A stretch of 26,906 nucleotides of DNA from JAEUOS01 sp040382235 (GTDB taxonomy: Bacteria > Pseudomonadota > Gammaproteobacteria > Burkholderiales > JAEUOS01): the NCBI GenBank assembly GCA_040382235.1, contig JBEIFV010000079.1, positions 1 through 26,906 of the forward strand, read 5' to 3'. Below, piece after piece: positions 1 through 7,715 of this stretch (position 1 is its first letter; each line of letters begins with the position of its first letter). The notes below the pieces were generated by a model. That model ran no database searches and was not told the DNA's origin. It saw only the letters and a list, made by a program, of their open reading frames with translations. The translations under genes were made by a program, and so were the position numbers.

Positions 1-72
1 CACGGCGGCGACGCCGGCGATGGTCTCCTCATCGATCGACGGGCGCGTGAAGGGCAGGAAAGGTGTGTTCAC
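1..72 (-). CDS. DegT/DnrJ/EryC1-type aminotransferase, ArnB-like (N-terminal 24 codons only)
   Basis: The reading frame from a GTG at 72–70 runs off the left edge. The visible N-terminus has the PFLPFTRPSIDEETIAG pattern, which is typical of the start of PLP-dependent sugar aminotransferases of the DegT/ArnB family (PF.RP.I.eeEi..V). ArnB makes UDP-4-amino-4-deoxy-L-arabinose for lipid A modification. The genes upstream on the same strand are an ArnT-like transferase and an SMR-like flippase component, which fits that pathway. No clear ribosome binding site precedes the GTG. The frame stays open upstream, so the exact start is uncertain. The PLP lysine and the rest of the protein lie outside the window. 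Other DegT-family sugar aminotransferases are possible. Confidence 0.55.
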   Translation of the reverse strand, partial: MNTPFLPFTRPSIDEETIAGVAAV

Positions 73-203
73 AGGGAATTGGCGTCGTGGGGGGATTGGG
101 TGGGAGCTTCGTATCTGGTGTCGGGGTGTCGACTGCTGAAAGTTGAACCGGTTTCGTTGGGAGGACGCTGAACGACTCGCTGAAATGCGTGCTATCGAAC
201 GAA

Positions 204-218
204 GAATCGTATCGATTC
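204..218. repeat. Short perfect palindrome in the gap before the ArnB-like gene
   Basis: GAATCG-TAT-CGATTC is a perfect 6-bp inverted repeat. It sits in the 197-bp gap (73–269) between the SMR-like gene and the ArnB-like start. It has no T-run, so it is not an obvious terminator. It could be a protein-binding site. I see nothing else recognisable in this gap. Confidence 0.25.
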
Positions 219-269
219 AGCAGGTTGAAAAAGCGAGATTCGTGACCTGCGGACTTGTTCAGTGCTTCC

Positions 270-641
270 TCAGCTGCGCGCCACCAACCATACGCCGACA
301 ATGATGAAACCGACGCCTGCGACCTTCATCGGCGTGACGCTTTCGCCGAACAGCCACCACGCCGCCAGAACGTTCAATACGTAGCCGATCGAGAGCATCG
401 GATAGGCCACGCTGACCGGTACACGCGACAAGCCCACGATCCACACCGCCAGGCTCAGCACATAGCACACCATGCCACCCATGATATGCGGCTCGGTGGC
501 CAGGCGCCATCCGATCGGGACGATGTTGGCGGCCTCGAACTCGAAGCGCCCGACCGCATTGGTGCCGGCCTTGAGCAAAAGCTGCGCGCCGGCGTTGAGG
601 AAGACGCCGGTCAAGAGCATGCTGAAGGTGAAGGCGGTCAT
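270..641 (-). CDS. EamA/SMR-type small membrane transporter, ArnE/ArnF-like
   Basis: This 123-aa protein is almost entirely hydrophobic with four predicted membrane helices (about residues 4–22, 41–62, 66–88 and 99–121). That is the architecture of small multidrug-resistance and EamA half-transporters. The N-terminal MLLTGVFLNAGAQLLLKAG and the late AGVGFIIVGVWLVA patterns are typical of ArnE/ArnF-like proteins, which help flip undecaprenyl-phosphate-aminoarabinose across the inner membrane. Its ATG overlaps the stop of the upstream ArnT-like gene (ATGA), so the two are probably translationally coupled. The place next to an ArnT-like transferase and an ArnB-like aminotransferase supports lipid-linked sugar flipping over drug efflux. 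Only one subunit gene is visible here. Confidence 0.75.
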   Translation of the reverse strand: MTAFTFSMLLTGVFLNAGAQLLLKAGTNAVGRFEFEAANIVPIGWRLATEPHIMGGMVCYVLSLAVWIVGLSRVPVSVAYPMLSIGYVLNVLAAWWLFGESVTPMKVAGVGFIIVGVWLVARS

Positions 642-2383
642 GGCGTGCGTCGCGACGGCGCGACGTTTTGAGCGGGCACCGCCTGTGTCGGTGGCACCGG
701 CGCGAGCGGCTGCGCAACTTGCCCCGCACCTTGTGTCGCAGCTGCCGCGGGTTTGCGCACCACCGCCCGTCGGGTGTCGCGACCGATCACCTCGTAGGGC
801 AGCTTGTTTTGCTCGAAGTACTGCAAGGTATTGGGATGCATGATGGCCAGCGCCTCGGAATGCGCGCGCCAGCGGCGGCTGAATTCGACGTAATCCGGCA
901 CGAATTTGTGGGGTTCCTGGTTGATGCCGAACGAAAGCTCGTCGCGCACCTCGACCAAGGTCACGGTGCGCTTGATGTAGAACGGCAGGGTCTGCTCATA
1001 GATGCCCAGGCTGTAGAACGCGATATCCGGCCGCACATGCTGGCGGATCTGTTGCACCAGATGGTAGGACGAGCTGGCCGGGCTCAAGCTGTTGTGGCCG
1101 GTGAGAATCAGCTGTGCCGCAACCAGGCCACCGGCCGCCAGCCACAGACCAGCCGCCAGGGTGCGTTCGCGCAGGGCCATGAAACTTGCCAGAAGCGCGC
1201 CGGCGGTGAGAGCCACACCGGCTTCAACCAGCCACGGCACATAGCCCTGGTAAAGCGCGACCGGTACTTCGGTGCTGGCCAGGCGCACCACTTGTGGCGC
1301 CGCCAGCACAATGGCCAGGCCAACGGCCACATACAGCAAGGAATGCAGGGCCACGGCGCGCGACGAGAGCTGCGAAAAGCGCTCGCCAATCAGGAGTGCC
1401 AGTGCCGGAAACATCGGCAGAATGTAGGACGGCAGCTTGGAGCTCGACACGGAAAAAAAGGCGAATACAAACACGACCCAAACCAGCAGGAAGCGGCGTG
1501 GCTGGAAACTTGCGCCGGTCTGGCGGCGGATGGCGCCGCCCAGAGCGCCGAACATGAATAGGGTCCATGGCAGCATGCCCACCAGCAACATCGGAATGAA
1601 ATACCAGGGCGGCTGATAGCGGCTGTGCACTTTGGTGAGAAAGCGCTGAAAGTGCTCATGAATGAAGAAGAACCGGAAAAACTCCGGGTTTTCAATCGAC
1701 ACCCAGATGAACCAGGGGGCTGTCACCAGCAACAGGGTGGCCAGGCCTTTGCCAAGGTGGAGACGGCGCCACAGGGCCCAATCACGGGTCCAGGCGGTGT
1801 AGATGATCAGGGACGCGAACGGCAAGGCAGCGCCGATCAGGCCTTTTGAAAGTACCGCCAAACCGAGTGCGGCCCAGGCACCAAGCATCCAGTTGCGTTC
1901 GCCGCGACTGGCTTCCGGTTCACGCTGCGCGAGCATCAGCGCGAACAGGCCGGCCGTCAGGAAAAACGTGACGCCCATGTCGAGTGTGTTGACATGGCCG
2001 ATCAGTGCATACAAGAGGCTGCCGGCGGTGATCGCGGCAGCCATGATGCCGGCGCTGCGACCCCACAGGCGCGCACCGACGAAGCCGGTGAAGAGGATGC
2101 CCAGGAATCCGGTCAGCGCCGGCCACAGTCGCGCCGTCCAGTGATGCTCGCCGAAAAGCGTGTAGGCCAGCGCGGTGCCCCAGTACTGCAGTGCGGGCTT
2201 TTCGAAATACTTGAGATCGTTCAAGCGCGGTGTCACCCAATCACCGCTGGCGACCATCTCGCGCGGAATCTCCGCATAGCGGCCTTCGTCAGGGCGCACC
2301 AGCTTGCGCACTTCGAGGTTTGAAAACCACACCAGGGCCAGTGCGGCGATCAGCAGCCAGAGCGCACGTTTGCCGACCATCAT
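638..2383 (-). CDS. ArnT/PMT-family lipid-linked sugar transferase (GT83-like)
   Basis: This 581-aa integral membrane protein has about a dozen hydrophobic helices followed by a short, soluble, proline-rich C-terminus. The first periplasmic loop after helix 1 has RPDEGRYAEIPREM and then GDWVTPRLNDLKYFEKP. This is the conserved acidic catalytic loop of the ArnT/PMT glycosyltransferases, which move a sugar from an undecaprenyl-phosphate carrier onto an acceptor such as lipid A. The frame is open far upstream. The ATG ATG pair at 2383–2378 is the natural start because it overlaps the stop of the preceding gene (ATGA) and begins a signal-anchor helix. The gene overlaps the SMR-like gene downstream in the same way. 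The substrate (aminoarabinose or another sugar) is inferred from the neighbours. Confidence 0.82.
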   Translation of the reverse strand: MMVGKRALWLLIAALALVWFSNLEVRKLVRPDEGRYAEIPREMVASGDWVTPRLNDLKYFEKPALQYWGTALAYTLFGEHHWTARLWPALTGFLGILFTGFVGARLWGRSAGIMAAAITAGSLLYALIGHVNTLDMGVTFFLTAGLFALMLAQREPEASRGERNWMLGAWAALGLAVLSKGLIGAALPFASLIIYTAWTRDWALWRRLHLGKGLATLLLVTAPWFIWVSIENPEFFRFFFIHEHFQRFLTKVHSRYQPPWYFIPMLLVGMLPWTLFMFGALGGAIRRQTGASFQPRRFLLVWVVFVFAFFSVSSSKLPSYILPMFPALALLIGERFSQLSSRAVALHSLLYVAVGLAIVLAAPQVVRLASTEVPVALYQGYVPWLVEAGVALTAGALLASFMALRERTLAAGLWLAAGGLVAAQLILTGHNSLSPASSSYHLVQQIRQHVRPDIAFYSLGIYEQTLPFYIKRTVTLVEVRDELSFGINQEPHKFVPDYVEFSRRWRAHSEALAIMHPNTLQYFEQNKLPYEVIGRDTRRAVVRKPAAAATQGAGQVAQPLAPVPPTQAVPAQNVAPSRRTP

Positions 2384-2751
2384 TCCACAATCAAGGCGGC
2401 GGCCACATTGCGGCCCTCGCCGGAAAGTATGTTGTAGGTACGGCATGCCGCACCGGTATCCATGACTTCCAGCCCGATGCGCCGGGACAGCAGGCGGCTG
2501 GTCAGGCGCGGGTGCGGGAAGCGCAGGCTGCGGCCGGTGCCAAGCAGCACTATTTCCACGCCGAGGCCGGCGAGCGTCTCGAAGTCGGCTTCGGTCAGGT
2601 CTTCGAGCGTGCGTACCGGCCAGTTGTCGACCAGGCGTTCGCGCAGCACGATCAACGACGACACATGGCGGATCTGGTTGACCTGCACATATTGCGGGTC
2701 GAAGGCGGTGATGAAATTCATCATGCCCGGGCGTTCGAGATGCAGTTTCAC
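2380..2751 (-). CDS. Mth938-like (DUF498) domain protein
   Basis: This 123-aa soluble protein has the look of the Mth938/NDUFAF3-like fold. An N-terminal MKLHLE-type strand is followed by a conserved NFITAFDPQYVQVN stretch, a central VEIVLLGTGRSLRFPHP strand–turn, and a C-terminal TYNILSGEGRNVAAALIVE strand. The family is common beside protein-export, respiratory-assembly and envelope genes, but its biochemical role is unclear. I chose the GTG at 2751 because it gives the usual length (about 125 aa) and the usual N-terminal sequence. The frame is open further upstream to 2865, but that part is arginine/proline-rich and unlike the family. The stop overlaps the start of the ArnT-like gene, so it probably leads this operon. 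Confidence 0.72.
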   Translation of the reverse strand: MKLHLERPGMMNFITAFDPQYVQVNQIRHVSSLIVLRERLVDNWPVRTLEDLTEADFETLAGLGVEIVLLGTGRSLRFPHPRLTSRLLSRRIGLEVMDTGAACRTYNILSGEGRNVAAALIVE

Positions 2752-2867
2752 GGTGGTGGGGCGCTCCACGCAGTTGATGGCCCGGCTGCGGCGGCAGGCA
2801 GGCGCGCGTGGCCGCGGGCGCATTCTGTGGGTGATTTCGTGAGGGAAGCGGACGCGGTCTTGCAATG

Positions 2868-2896
2868 TTGCGACGCAACGCCGGGTAACGTAGAAT
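2868..2896 (+). promoter_or_regulatory. Sigma-70-type promoter for the alaC operon, with a leftward TATAAT in the same place
   Basis: TTGCGA (2868–2873) and TAGAAT (2891–2896) are separated by exactly 17 bp and point towards alaC. They predict a start near 2903 and a leader of about 90 nt. On the other strand a perfect TATAAT lies at 2900–2895 and could serve the divergent Mth938-like operon, although no convincing −35 stands 16–18 bp from it. A perfect palindrome GTTGCG-A-CGCAAC (2867–2879) covers the −35 and may be an operator. Confidence 0.5.
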
Positions 2897-2991
2897 TATA
2901 TCTTTTATGCCTGTCACGGCGTGCGACGGGATGTCGCCGGATTCGCCGGTAGCGCCGTCAGCAATCCGCCGCGTTCCGGCCCGAGGCTGCC

Positions 2992-4191
2992 ATGAGAGAG
3001 TTTTCCCGCATCAAGCGTTTGCCGCCTTATGTTTTCAACATCACGGCCGAGTTGAAGATGGCCGCGCGGCGTCGCGGCGAAGACATCATCGACCTGTCGA
3101 TGGGCAATCCGGACGGCGCCACGCCGCAGCATATCGTCGACAAGCTGGTCGAGGCCTCGCAGCGCCCGGATACGCACGGTTACTCGGTTTCGAAGGGCAT
3201 TCCGCGCCTGCGACGCGCCATTACCGACTGGTACAAGAATCGCTACGGCGTCGAGTTCGACCCCGATACCGAGGCGATCGTCACCATCGGTTCCAAAGAG
3301 GGGCTGGCGCACTTGATGCTGGCGACCCTCGATCGCGGCGATACCGTTCTGGTGCCCAACCCCAGCTATCCGATCCACATTTACGGCGCGGTGATCGCCG
3401 GCGCCGACATCCGCAGCGTGCGCATGACGCCCGACGTCGATTTTTTCGCCGAGTTGCAGGAAACCATACGCGGCTGCATTCCCAAGCCCAAGATGATGAT
3501 TCTGGGGTTTCCCTCGAACCCGACCGCGCAGTGTGTCGATCTTGAGTTTTTCGAGCGCGTGATCGCATTGGCCAAGCAGCACGACATCCTGGTGGTTCAC
3601 GACCTGGCCTATGCCGACATCACCTTCGACGGTTACCGCGCACCTTCGATCATGGAGGTGCCGGGCGCGCGCGATATCGCGGTCGAATTTTTCACCATGT
3701 CCAAGAGCTACAACATGGCCGGCTGGCGCATCGGCTTCATGGTCGGCAACGCGGAGTTGGTCAATGCGCTGGCGCGCATCAAGAGCTATCACGACTACGG
3801 CAGCTTCACGCCGGTGCAGGTGGCCTCGATCGCCGCGCTCGAAGGACCGCAGGATGCGGTCAAGGAAATTTGCGCGCAGTACCAGAGCCGGCGCGATGTG
3901 ATGGTCAAGGGCTTGCACGAAATCGGCTGGATGGTAGACAAGCCGAAGGCCTCGATGTACATCTGGGCGAAGATTCCCGCAGCGTACGCGCATCTGAAAT
4001 CGCTGGAGTTCGCCAAGAAGCTCCTGGCTGATGCGCGTATCGCCGTCTCGCCGGGGATCGGATTCGGCGACTACGGCGACGACTATGTGCGCATCGCCTT
4101 GATCGAGAACGAGCAGCGCTGCCGTCAGGCGGTGCGCGGCATCCGCGAGATGTTCCGCAAGGATGGCGTTCTGCCCAAGGCCGCCGCCTGA
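2992..4191 (+). CDS. alaC: PLP-dependent aminotransferase, alanine-synthesising AlaC type
   Basis: This 399-aa class I/II aminotransferase transfers an amino group to pyruvate to make alanine in the AlaC family. The N-terminal RIKRLPPYVFNITAELK and IDLSMGNPDGATP patterns are typical. The PLP lysine is K238 in the SKSYNMAGWRIGF motif. The conserved NPT (PSNPTAQ) and the HDLAYADITFDG region hold the PLP ring and the phosphate. The length is normal. A GAGG ribosome site lies 6 nt before the ATG. It sits just upstream of hom and thrC, an arrangement common in betaproteobacteria, where it is often annotated as alanine transaminase. Here hom is separated from it by a large extra gene. Broader specificity (aspartate or valine) cannot be excluded from sequence. 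Confidence 0.9.
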   Translation: MREFSRIKRLPPYVFNITAELKMAARRRGEDIIDLSMGNPDGATPQHIVDKLVEASQRPDTHGYSVSKGIPRLRRAITDWYKNRYGVEFDPDTEAIVTIGSKEGLAHLMLATLDRGDTVLVPNPSYPIHIYGAVIAGADIRSVRMTPDVDFFAELQETIRGCIPKPKMMILGFPSNPTAQCVDLEFFERVIALAKQHDILVVHDLAYADITFDGYRAPSIMEVPGARDIAVEFFTMSKSYNMAGWRIGFMVGNAELVNALARIKSYHDYGSFTPVQVASIAALEGPQDAVKEICAQYQSRRDVMVKGLHEIGWMVDKPKASMYIWAKIPAAYAHLKSLEFAKKLLADARIAVSPGIGFGDYGDDYVRIALIENEQRCRQAVRGIREMFRKDGVLPKAAA

Positions 4192-4203
4192 GTTGGCGCA
4201 GAC

Positions 4204-6228
4204 GTGCTGGGGCGGCTTTTTTCCAGCGTTTTCGGTTCGCGCACCAGGCTTGGCGCGCAGGCTGCGCTTGTGCGCGCACGGACCTACGGTCTCGCTGAAC
4301 AGTTCGCTCTAGCCGCCCCGCTTTACCGCGAGGCAATTCGGGAGGGGGGTGCGCAGCCTTTACTCTGGCTCGAAGCGGCAAGCGTTTTGCGCAGGAATGG
4401 CGAGAAGGCGGATGCGGCGCGTCTATGCGCGCGTGCCTACCTGTACCAGCCGACATTGGCGGAGGCCGTATCTGCGTTGCTGGAATACTTCGATGACCTG
4501 CGCGCGGAAGACCTGCCTGAAGGTACCGCAGACGAGGACTTTGTCGCGTTGCTTGCACGCGCGAATTCGGCACTTGAGGCGGAAGACCTAAAAGCGGCCC
4601 GCCGGTTCACGGAACTGGGATTGAAGTTGCAGCCCGGATGGCCGCATCTAAATCAGCGCCTGGCTTGTCTCGAGGCGATCGAGGGGCGGCACGAACAGGC
4701 GCATGCGGCGTTCCGAGCTTCCGGAAAAGGTGGATTTCCGCCGGACGCGTACATCAGGCTTGACCCCGATTTTCTCGCCGGGCTCGACAAACCCGCGGCG
4801 ATTGTCGCCCCCGCCTCTCGCCGATATGCGGATGCCGAAGTCGTGTTGTTCGCGGCTTGCGATGCGGTGTACTTCCGCCGTTTCGCTGGCGCTCTAGTTG
4901 AATCGCTGAGCCGACACGCGCAAGTTCCTTTCGTGCTGCATTTGCATGTGTTCAATCCCGATGCCTGGATCGACGAAGAGATCGCGCATTTGCCGATCGG
5001 CGCCAACTGCGTCGGCCTTGATACCTCGTTCGAATCGCGGCATTTCGACGATCTGTATCATGCCAAGACTTGGTACTCATGCGCCCGCTTTTTTCTGATT
5101 CCCGCGCTTTTGGTCAGGCATGAATTGCCGGTCATGTTGCTAGACATGGATATTCTTGTACTCGACTCCCTTAAGCCAGTGCTCAAGCACGGCTCCGGGT
5201 ATGACATGGCGCTGCTGCGCTGGTCGCAATCGCGCTGGAAGATCTGGGACCATTTTTATGCCAGCACGGTATTGTTCCAGCCGAGTCCGGGCGGCGTTCG
5301 CTTCGCATCCATGGTCGCCAACTACGTAAGGGCAATCCTTGACCGCATCGCTGGTGCCTGGTACCTCGACCAGATCGCGCTGTTCGCAGCTCATACCTGG
5401 CTTGCGGAGCGCGGGGTACGGGTCGCCTATCTTCCCCCCTCGATCTACGAGTTGTATAGGCCAAACCGGGCGATAACTTCCGGCGACGCCGTTTTCTGGT
5501 CGATTACCGCCAACATCGACGGTCACGCCAACGCCGTCGAAGACCCTCTGTTCATCAGATATCTTCCAAGCACAAGGCGAGCGTTCGGCTGGTCGTTGCC
5601 GGGGCGTGACCGCTTTTTCGTCGACATCTTGGGACGCGCCCCTGAAGAATTGGGGCGACGGCGCTGGGATTTTGCTCTCATGCAGCTATGCGAGTCGCAT
5701 ATGAAAGGTTCACGGCGCCGTGCTGTGGATGCCGGTGCACATGTCGGCTTCTGGAGCGAGTGGCTTGCGCGCCGGTTCGAGCGCGTCGAGGCGTTCGAGC
5801 CGCACCCACTTATGCAAGCCTGCTTCATCGACAATGTGACGCATCGAAACACGACATTGCATCGTTGCGCACTTGGCGAGGGCGACGGGCAGGTGGCACT
5901 GAACTACGATAGCAACAACTCCGGAATGTCGCATGTTTCCGTCGAAAAACCCGGTCAGACGGCGATGCGCGCGCTTGACAGTTTTGGCTTTGACGATCTT
6001 GATTTCATCAAAATCGATGTTGAAGGCTTCGAGGCCCGCCTGTTGCGCGGCGCCGCGGCGACCCTGCGCCGCAACCAGCCCTTGTTGTTGATTGAAAACA
6101 TCGAGCGTTATCAGGTCGAACGCTACGGTGAGCAGCGCGGCGAGGTCGAGCGCTTGCTCAAGGCCATGGGCGCGCGACTTGTTCTAAGCTTGTCAGAAGA
6201 CAACCAGCTTTATGCTTGGCCGGATTGA
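4204..6228 (+). CDS. Three-part protein: TPR-like / GT8-like glycosyltransferase / FkbM-family methyltransferase
   Basis: This 674-aa protein appears to be a fusion. Residues 1–180 are alanine-rich helical pairs resembling tetratricopeptide repeats. Residues about 215–430 look like a GT-A glycosyltransferase. They begin VVLFAACDAVYFRRFAGAL, carry a DxD metal motif at D314-M-D316 (in LLDMDILVLDSL) and a later WYLDQIALF segment, as in GT8-like enzymes. Residues about 490–674 are an FkbM-type SAM methyltransferase: motif I AVDAGAHVGFW (507–517), acidic EPHP (532–535), and the family-typical DFIKIDVEGFEARLLRGA (600–617). The GTG start lies 12 nt after the alaC stop and has no clear ribosome site. 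Such proteins decorate surface glycans or glycosylated appendages. It interrupts the usual alaC–hom order and its codon use looks slightly less GC-biased, which suggests acquisition. The acceptor is unknown. Confidence 0.7.
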   Translation: MLGRLFSSVFGSRTRLGAQAALVRARTYGLAEQFALAAPLYREAIREGGAQPLLWLEAASVLRRNGEKADAARLCARAYLYQPTLAEAVSALLEYFDDLRAEDLPEGTADEDFVALLARANSALEAEDLKAARRFTELGLKLQPGWPHLNQRLACLEAIEGRHEQAHAAFRASGKGGFPPDAYIRLDPDFLAGLDKPAAIVAPASRRYADAEVVLFAACDAVYFRRFAGALVESLSRHAQVPFVLHLHVFNPDAWIDEEIAHLPIGANCVGLDTSFESRHFDDLYHAKTWYSCARFFLIPALLVRHELPVMLLDMDILVLDSLKPVLKHGSGYDMALLRWSQSRWKIWDHFYASTVLFQPSPGGVRFASMVANYVRAILDRIAGAWYLDQIALFAAHTWLAERGVRVAYLPPSIYELYRPNRAITSGDAVFWSITANIDGHANAVEDPLFIRYLPSTRRAFGWSLPGRDRFFVDILGRAPEELGRRRWDFALMQLCESHMKGSRRRAVDAGAHVGFWSEWLARRFERVEAFEPHPLMQACFIDNVTHRNTTLHRCALGEGDGQVALNYDSNNSGMSHVSVEKPGQTAMRALDSFGFDDLDFIKIDVEGFEARLLRGAAATLRRNQPLLLIENIERYQVERYGEQRGEVERLLKAMGARLVLSLSEDNQLYAWPD

Positions 6229-6261
6229 TTGCACTTTGCGAACCTCCAAGGATCTGTCACC

Positions 6262-6408
6262 GTGACCCGAATCTCGCGGTGGGTGGATAATCCGGATCTG
6301 GGCTACCGACTGCAGGTGGACCACTACCCGTTCAGCGGGAGGATACGGTTCTGGATGCCGTTGCCCATTGACAGGTCCGAGAACCAACACGGCGTTCAAA
6401 TTCAATGA
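6262..6408 (+). CDS. Possible small protein (48 aa) leading into hom
   Basis: A GTG at 6262, preceded by AAGGA at 9-nt spacing, opens a 48-codon frame whose TGA overlaps the hom ATG (ATGA). The product is rich in aromatic and charged residues (RWVDNPDLGYRLQ, then DHYPFSGRIRFW) and has no membrane segment. I do not recognise it. The hom ATG has no good ribosome site of its own, so translation of this ORF may deliver ribosomes to hom. It could also be the tail of a gene lost when the upstream glycosyltransferase was inserted. No homologue is claimed. Confidence 0.35.
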   Translation: MTRISRWVDNPDLGYRLQVDHYPFSGRIRFWMPLPIDRSENQHGVQIQ

Positions 6409-7715
6409 AACCCATTCAAGTAGGTCTGTTCGGCATCGGCACCGTTGGTTCCGGTACCTTCAATGTTCTGGCGCGCAACCGCGAGGAAATCGTGCGCCGC
6501 GCCGGCCGCGACATCGTCATCAGCATGGTCGCCGATCTCGATACCGAGCGCGCCCTGCGTATCGTCAAGGGGCGGGCTACGGTCACGGCCAACGCCGACG
6601 ACATCATCGACAACCCCGAAATCGAGATCGTCATCGAGTTGATCGGCGGCTACACGTTCGCGCGCGATCTGGTGCTCAGGGCGATCCGTGCCGGCAAGCA
6701 TGTGGTCACCGCCAACAAGTCGCTCCTGGCCACGCATGGCAACGAGATTTTCGCCGCCGCCCGTGAAAAGGGCGTGGTGGTCGCATTCGAAGCCGCGGTG
6801 GCCGGCGGAATTCCGATCATCAAGGCCCTGCGCGAGGGATTGACGGCCAATCGCATCGAGTGGATCGCCGGCATCATCAACGGCACCTCGAATTTCATCC
6901 TCTCGGAAATGCGCGACAAGGGCCTGCCCTTCGCCGACGTGCTGCGCGAGGCGCAGCGCCTGGGTTATGCCGAAGCCGATCCGACCTTCGACATCGAAGG
7001 GGTGGACGCCGCGCACAAGCTGACCATCATGAGCGCCATCGCGTTCGGCATTCCGATGCAATTTGGTGCGGCCCATGTCGAGGGTATCACCAAGCTCACG
7101 CGTGAAGACATCCAGTACGCCGAAGAACTGGGCTACCGCATCAAGCTGCTGGGCATCACCCGCCGCACCGATGCCGGCATCGAACTGCGGGTGCACCCGA
7201 CCCTGATCCCGACCAAGCGCCTGATCGCCAACGTCGAAGGGGTGATGAACGCGGTGCTGGTCAAGGGCGATGCGGTCGGCGCCACGCTCTACTACGGCGC
7301 CGGTGCCGGCTCCGAGCCGACCGCCTCCGCGGTCATCGCCGACCTGGTCGATGTGGCGCGCGCGCACACCATCGATCCGCAGCAGCGCGTTCCGCATCTG
7401 GCGTTTCAGCCGGACCAGCTGGCAAATACGCCGATCCTGCCGATCGGTGAGGTCACCACCAGCTACTACCTGCGCCTGCGGGTCAAGGATCAGCCCGGTG
7501 TGCTGGCTGACATCACCCGCGTACTGGCCGATCACGCCATTTCGATCGACGCGATGGTGCAGAAAGAACCGGCCGAAGGGCAGGAGCAGGTCGACATCAT
7601 CATGCTCACCCATCTGGCGCTGGAGCGCCGAGTCGATGCCGCGATTGCCTTGATCGAGGCGCTGCCGGTGGTACTGGGTCAGGTCACGCGCATCCGTCTC
7701 GAGGAGTTGCGCTGA
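6405..7715 (+). CDS. hom: Homoserine dehydrogenase
   Basis: This 436-aa enzyme reduces aspartate semialdehyde to homoserine, the branch point to threonine and methionine. It shows the NAD(P)-binding GIGTVGSG loop (residues 10–17), the catalytic-site lysine in TANKSLLA (K105), the GIINGTSNFILSEM substrate segment, and the signature YAEADPTFDIEGVDAAHKL with D and K205 for hydride transfer. A C-terminal ACT domain (about 350–430, YLRLRVKDQPGVLADIT) implies feedback control by threonine. The length matches the monofunctional betaproteobacterial enzyme; there is no fused aspartokinase. The ATG overlaps a small upstream ORF, and the stop overlaps the next start (TGATG). Confidence 0.96.
   Translation: MKPIQVGLFGIGTVGSGTFNVLARNREEIVRRAGRDIVISMVADLDTERALRIVKGRATVTANADDIIDNPEIEIVIELIGGYTFARDLVLRAIRAGKHVVTANKSLLATHGNEIFAAAREKGVVVAFEAAVAGGIPIIKALREGLTANRIEWIAGIINGTSNFILSEMRDKGLPFADVLREAQRLGYAEADPTFDIEGVDAAHKLTIMSAIAFGIPMQFGAAHVEGITKLTREDIQYAEELGYRIKLLGITRRTDAGIELRVHPTLIPTKRLIANVEGVMNAVLVKGDAVGATLYYGAGAGSEPTASAVIADLVDVARAHTIDPQQRVPHLAFQPDQLANTPILPIGEVTTSYYLRLRVKDQPGVLADITRVLADHAISIDAMVQKEPAEGQEQVDIIMLTHLALERRVDAAIALIEALPVVLGQVTRIRLEELR

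Noticed and set aside
2384..2917. Upstream extension of the ArnT-like frame (178 extra codons)
   Set aside because: It overlaps the Mth938-like gene in another frame, is Arg/Pro-rich, and lacks the signal-anchor at its start. The ATGA overlap marks the true start.
2914..3993. A 359-codon minus-strand frame opposite alaC
   Set aside because: Antisense shadow: the plus strand has the full aminotransferase with the PLP lysine.
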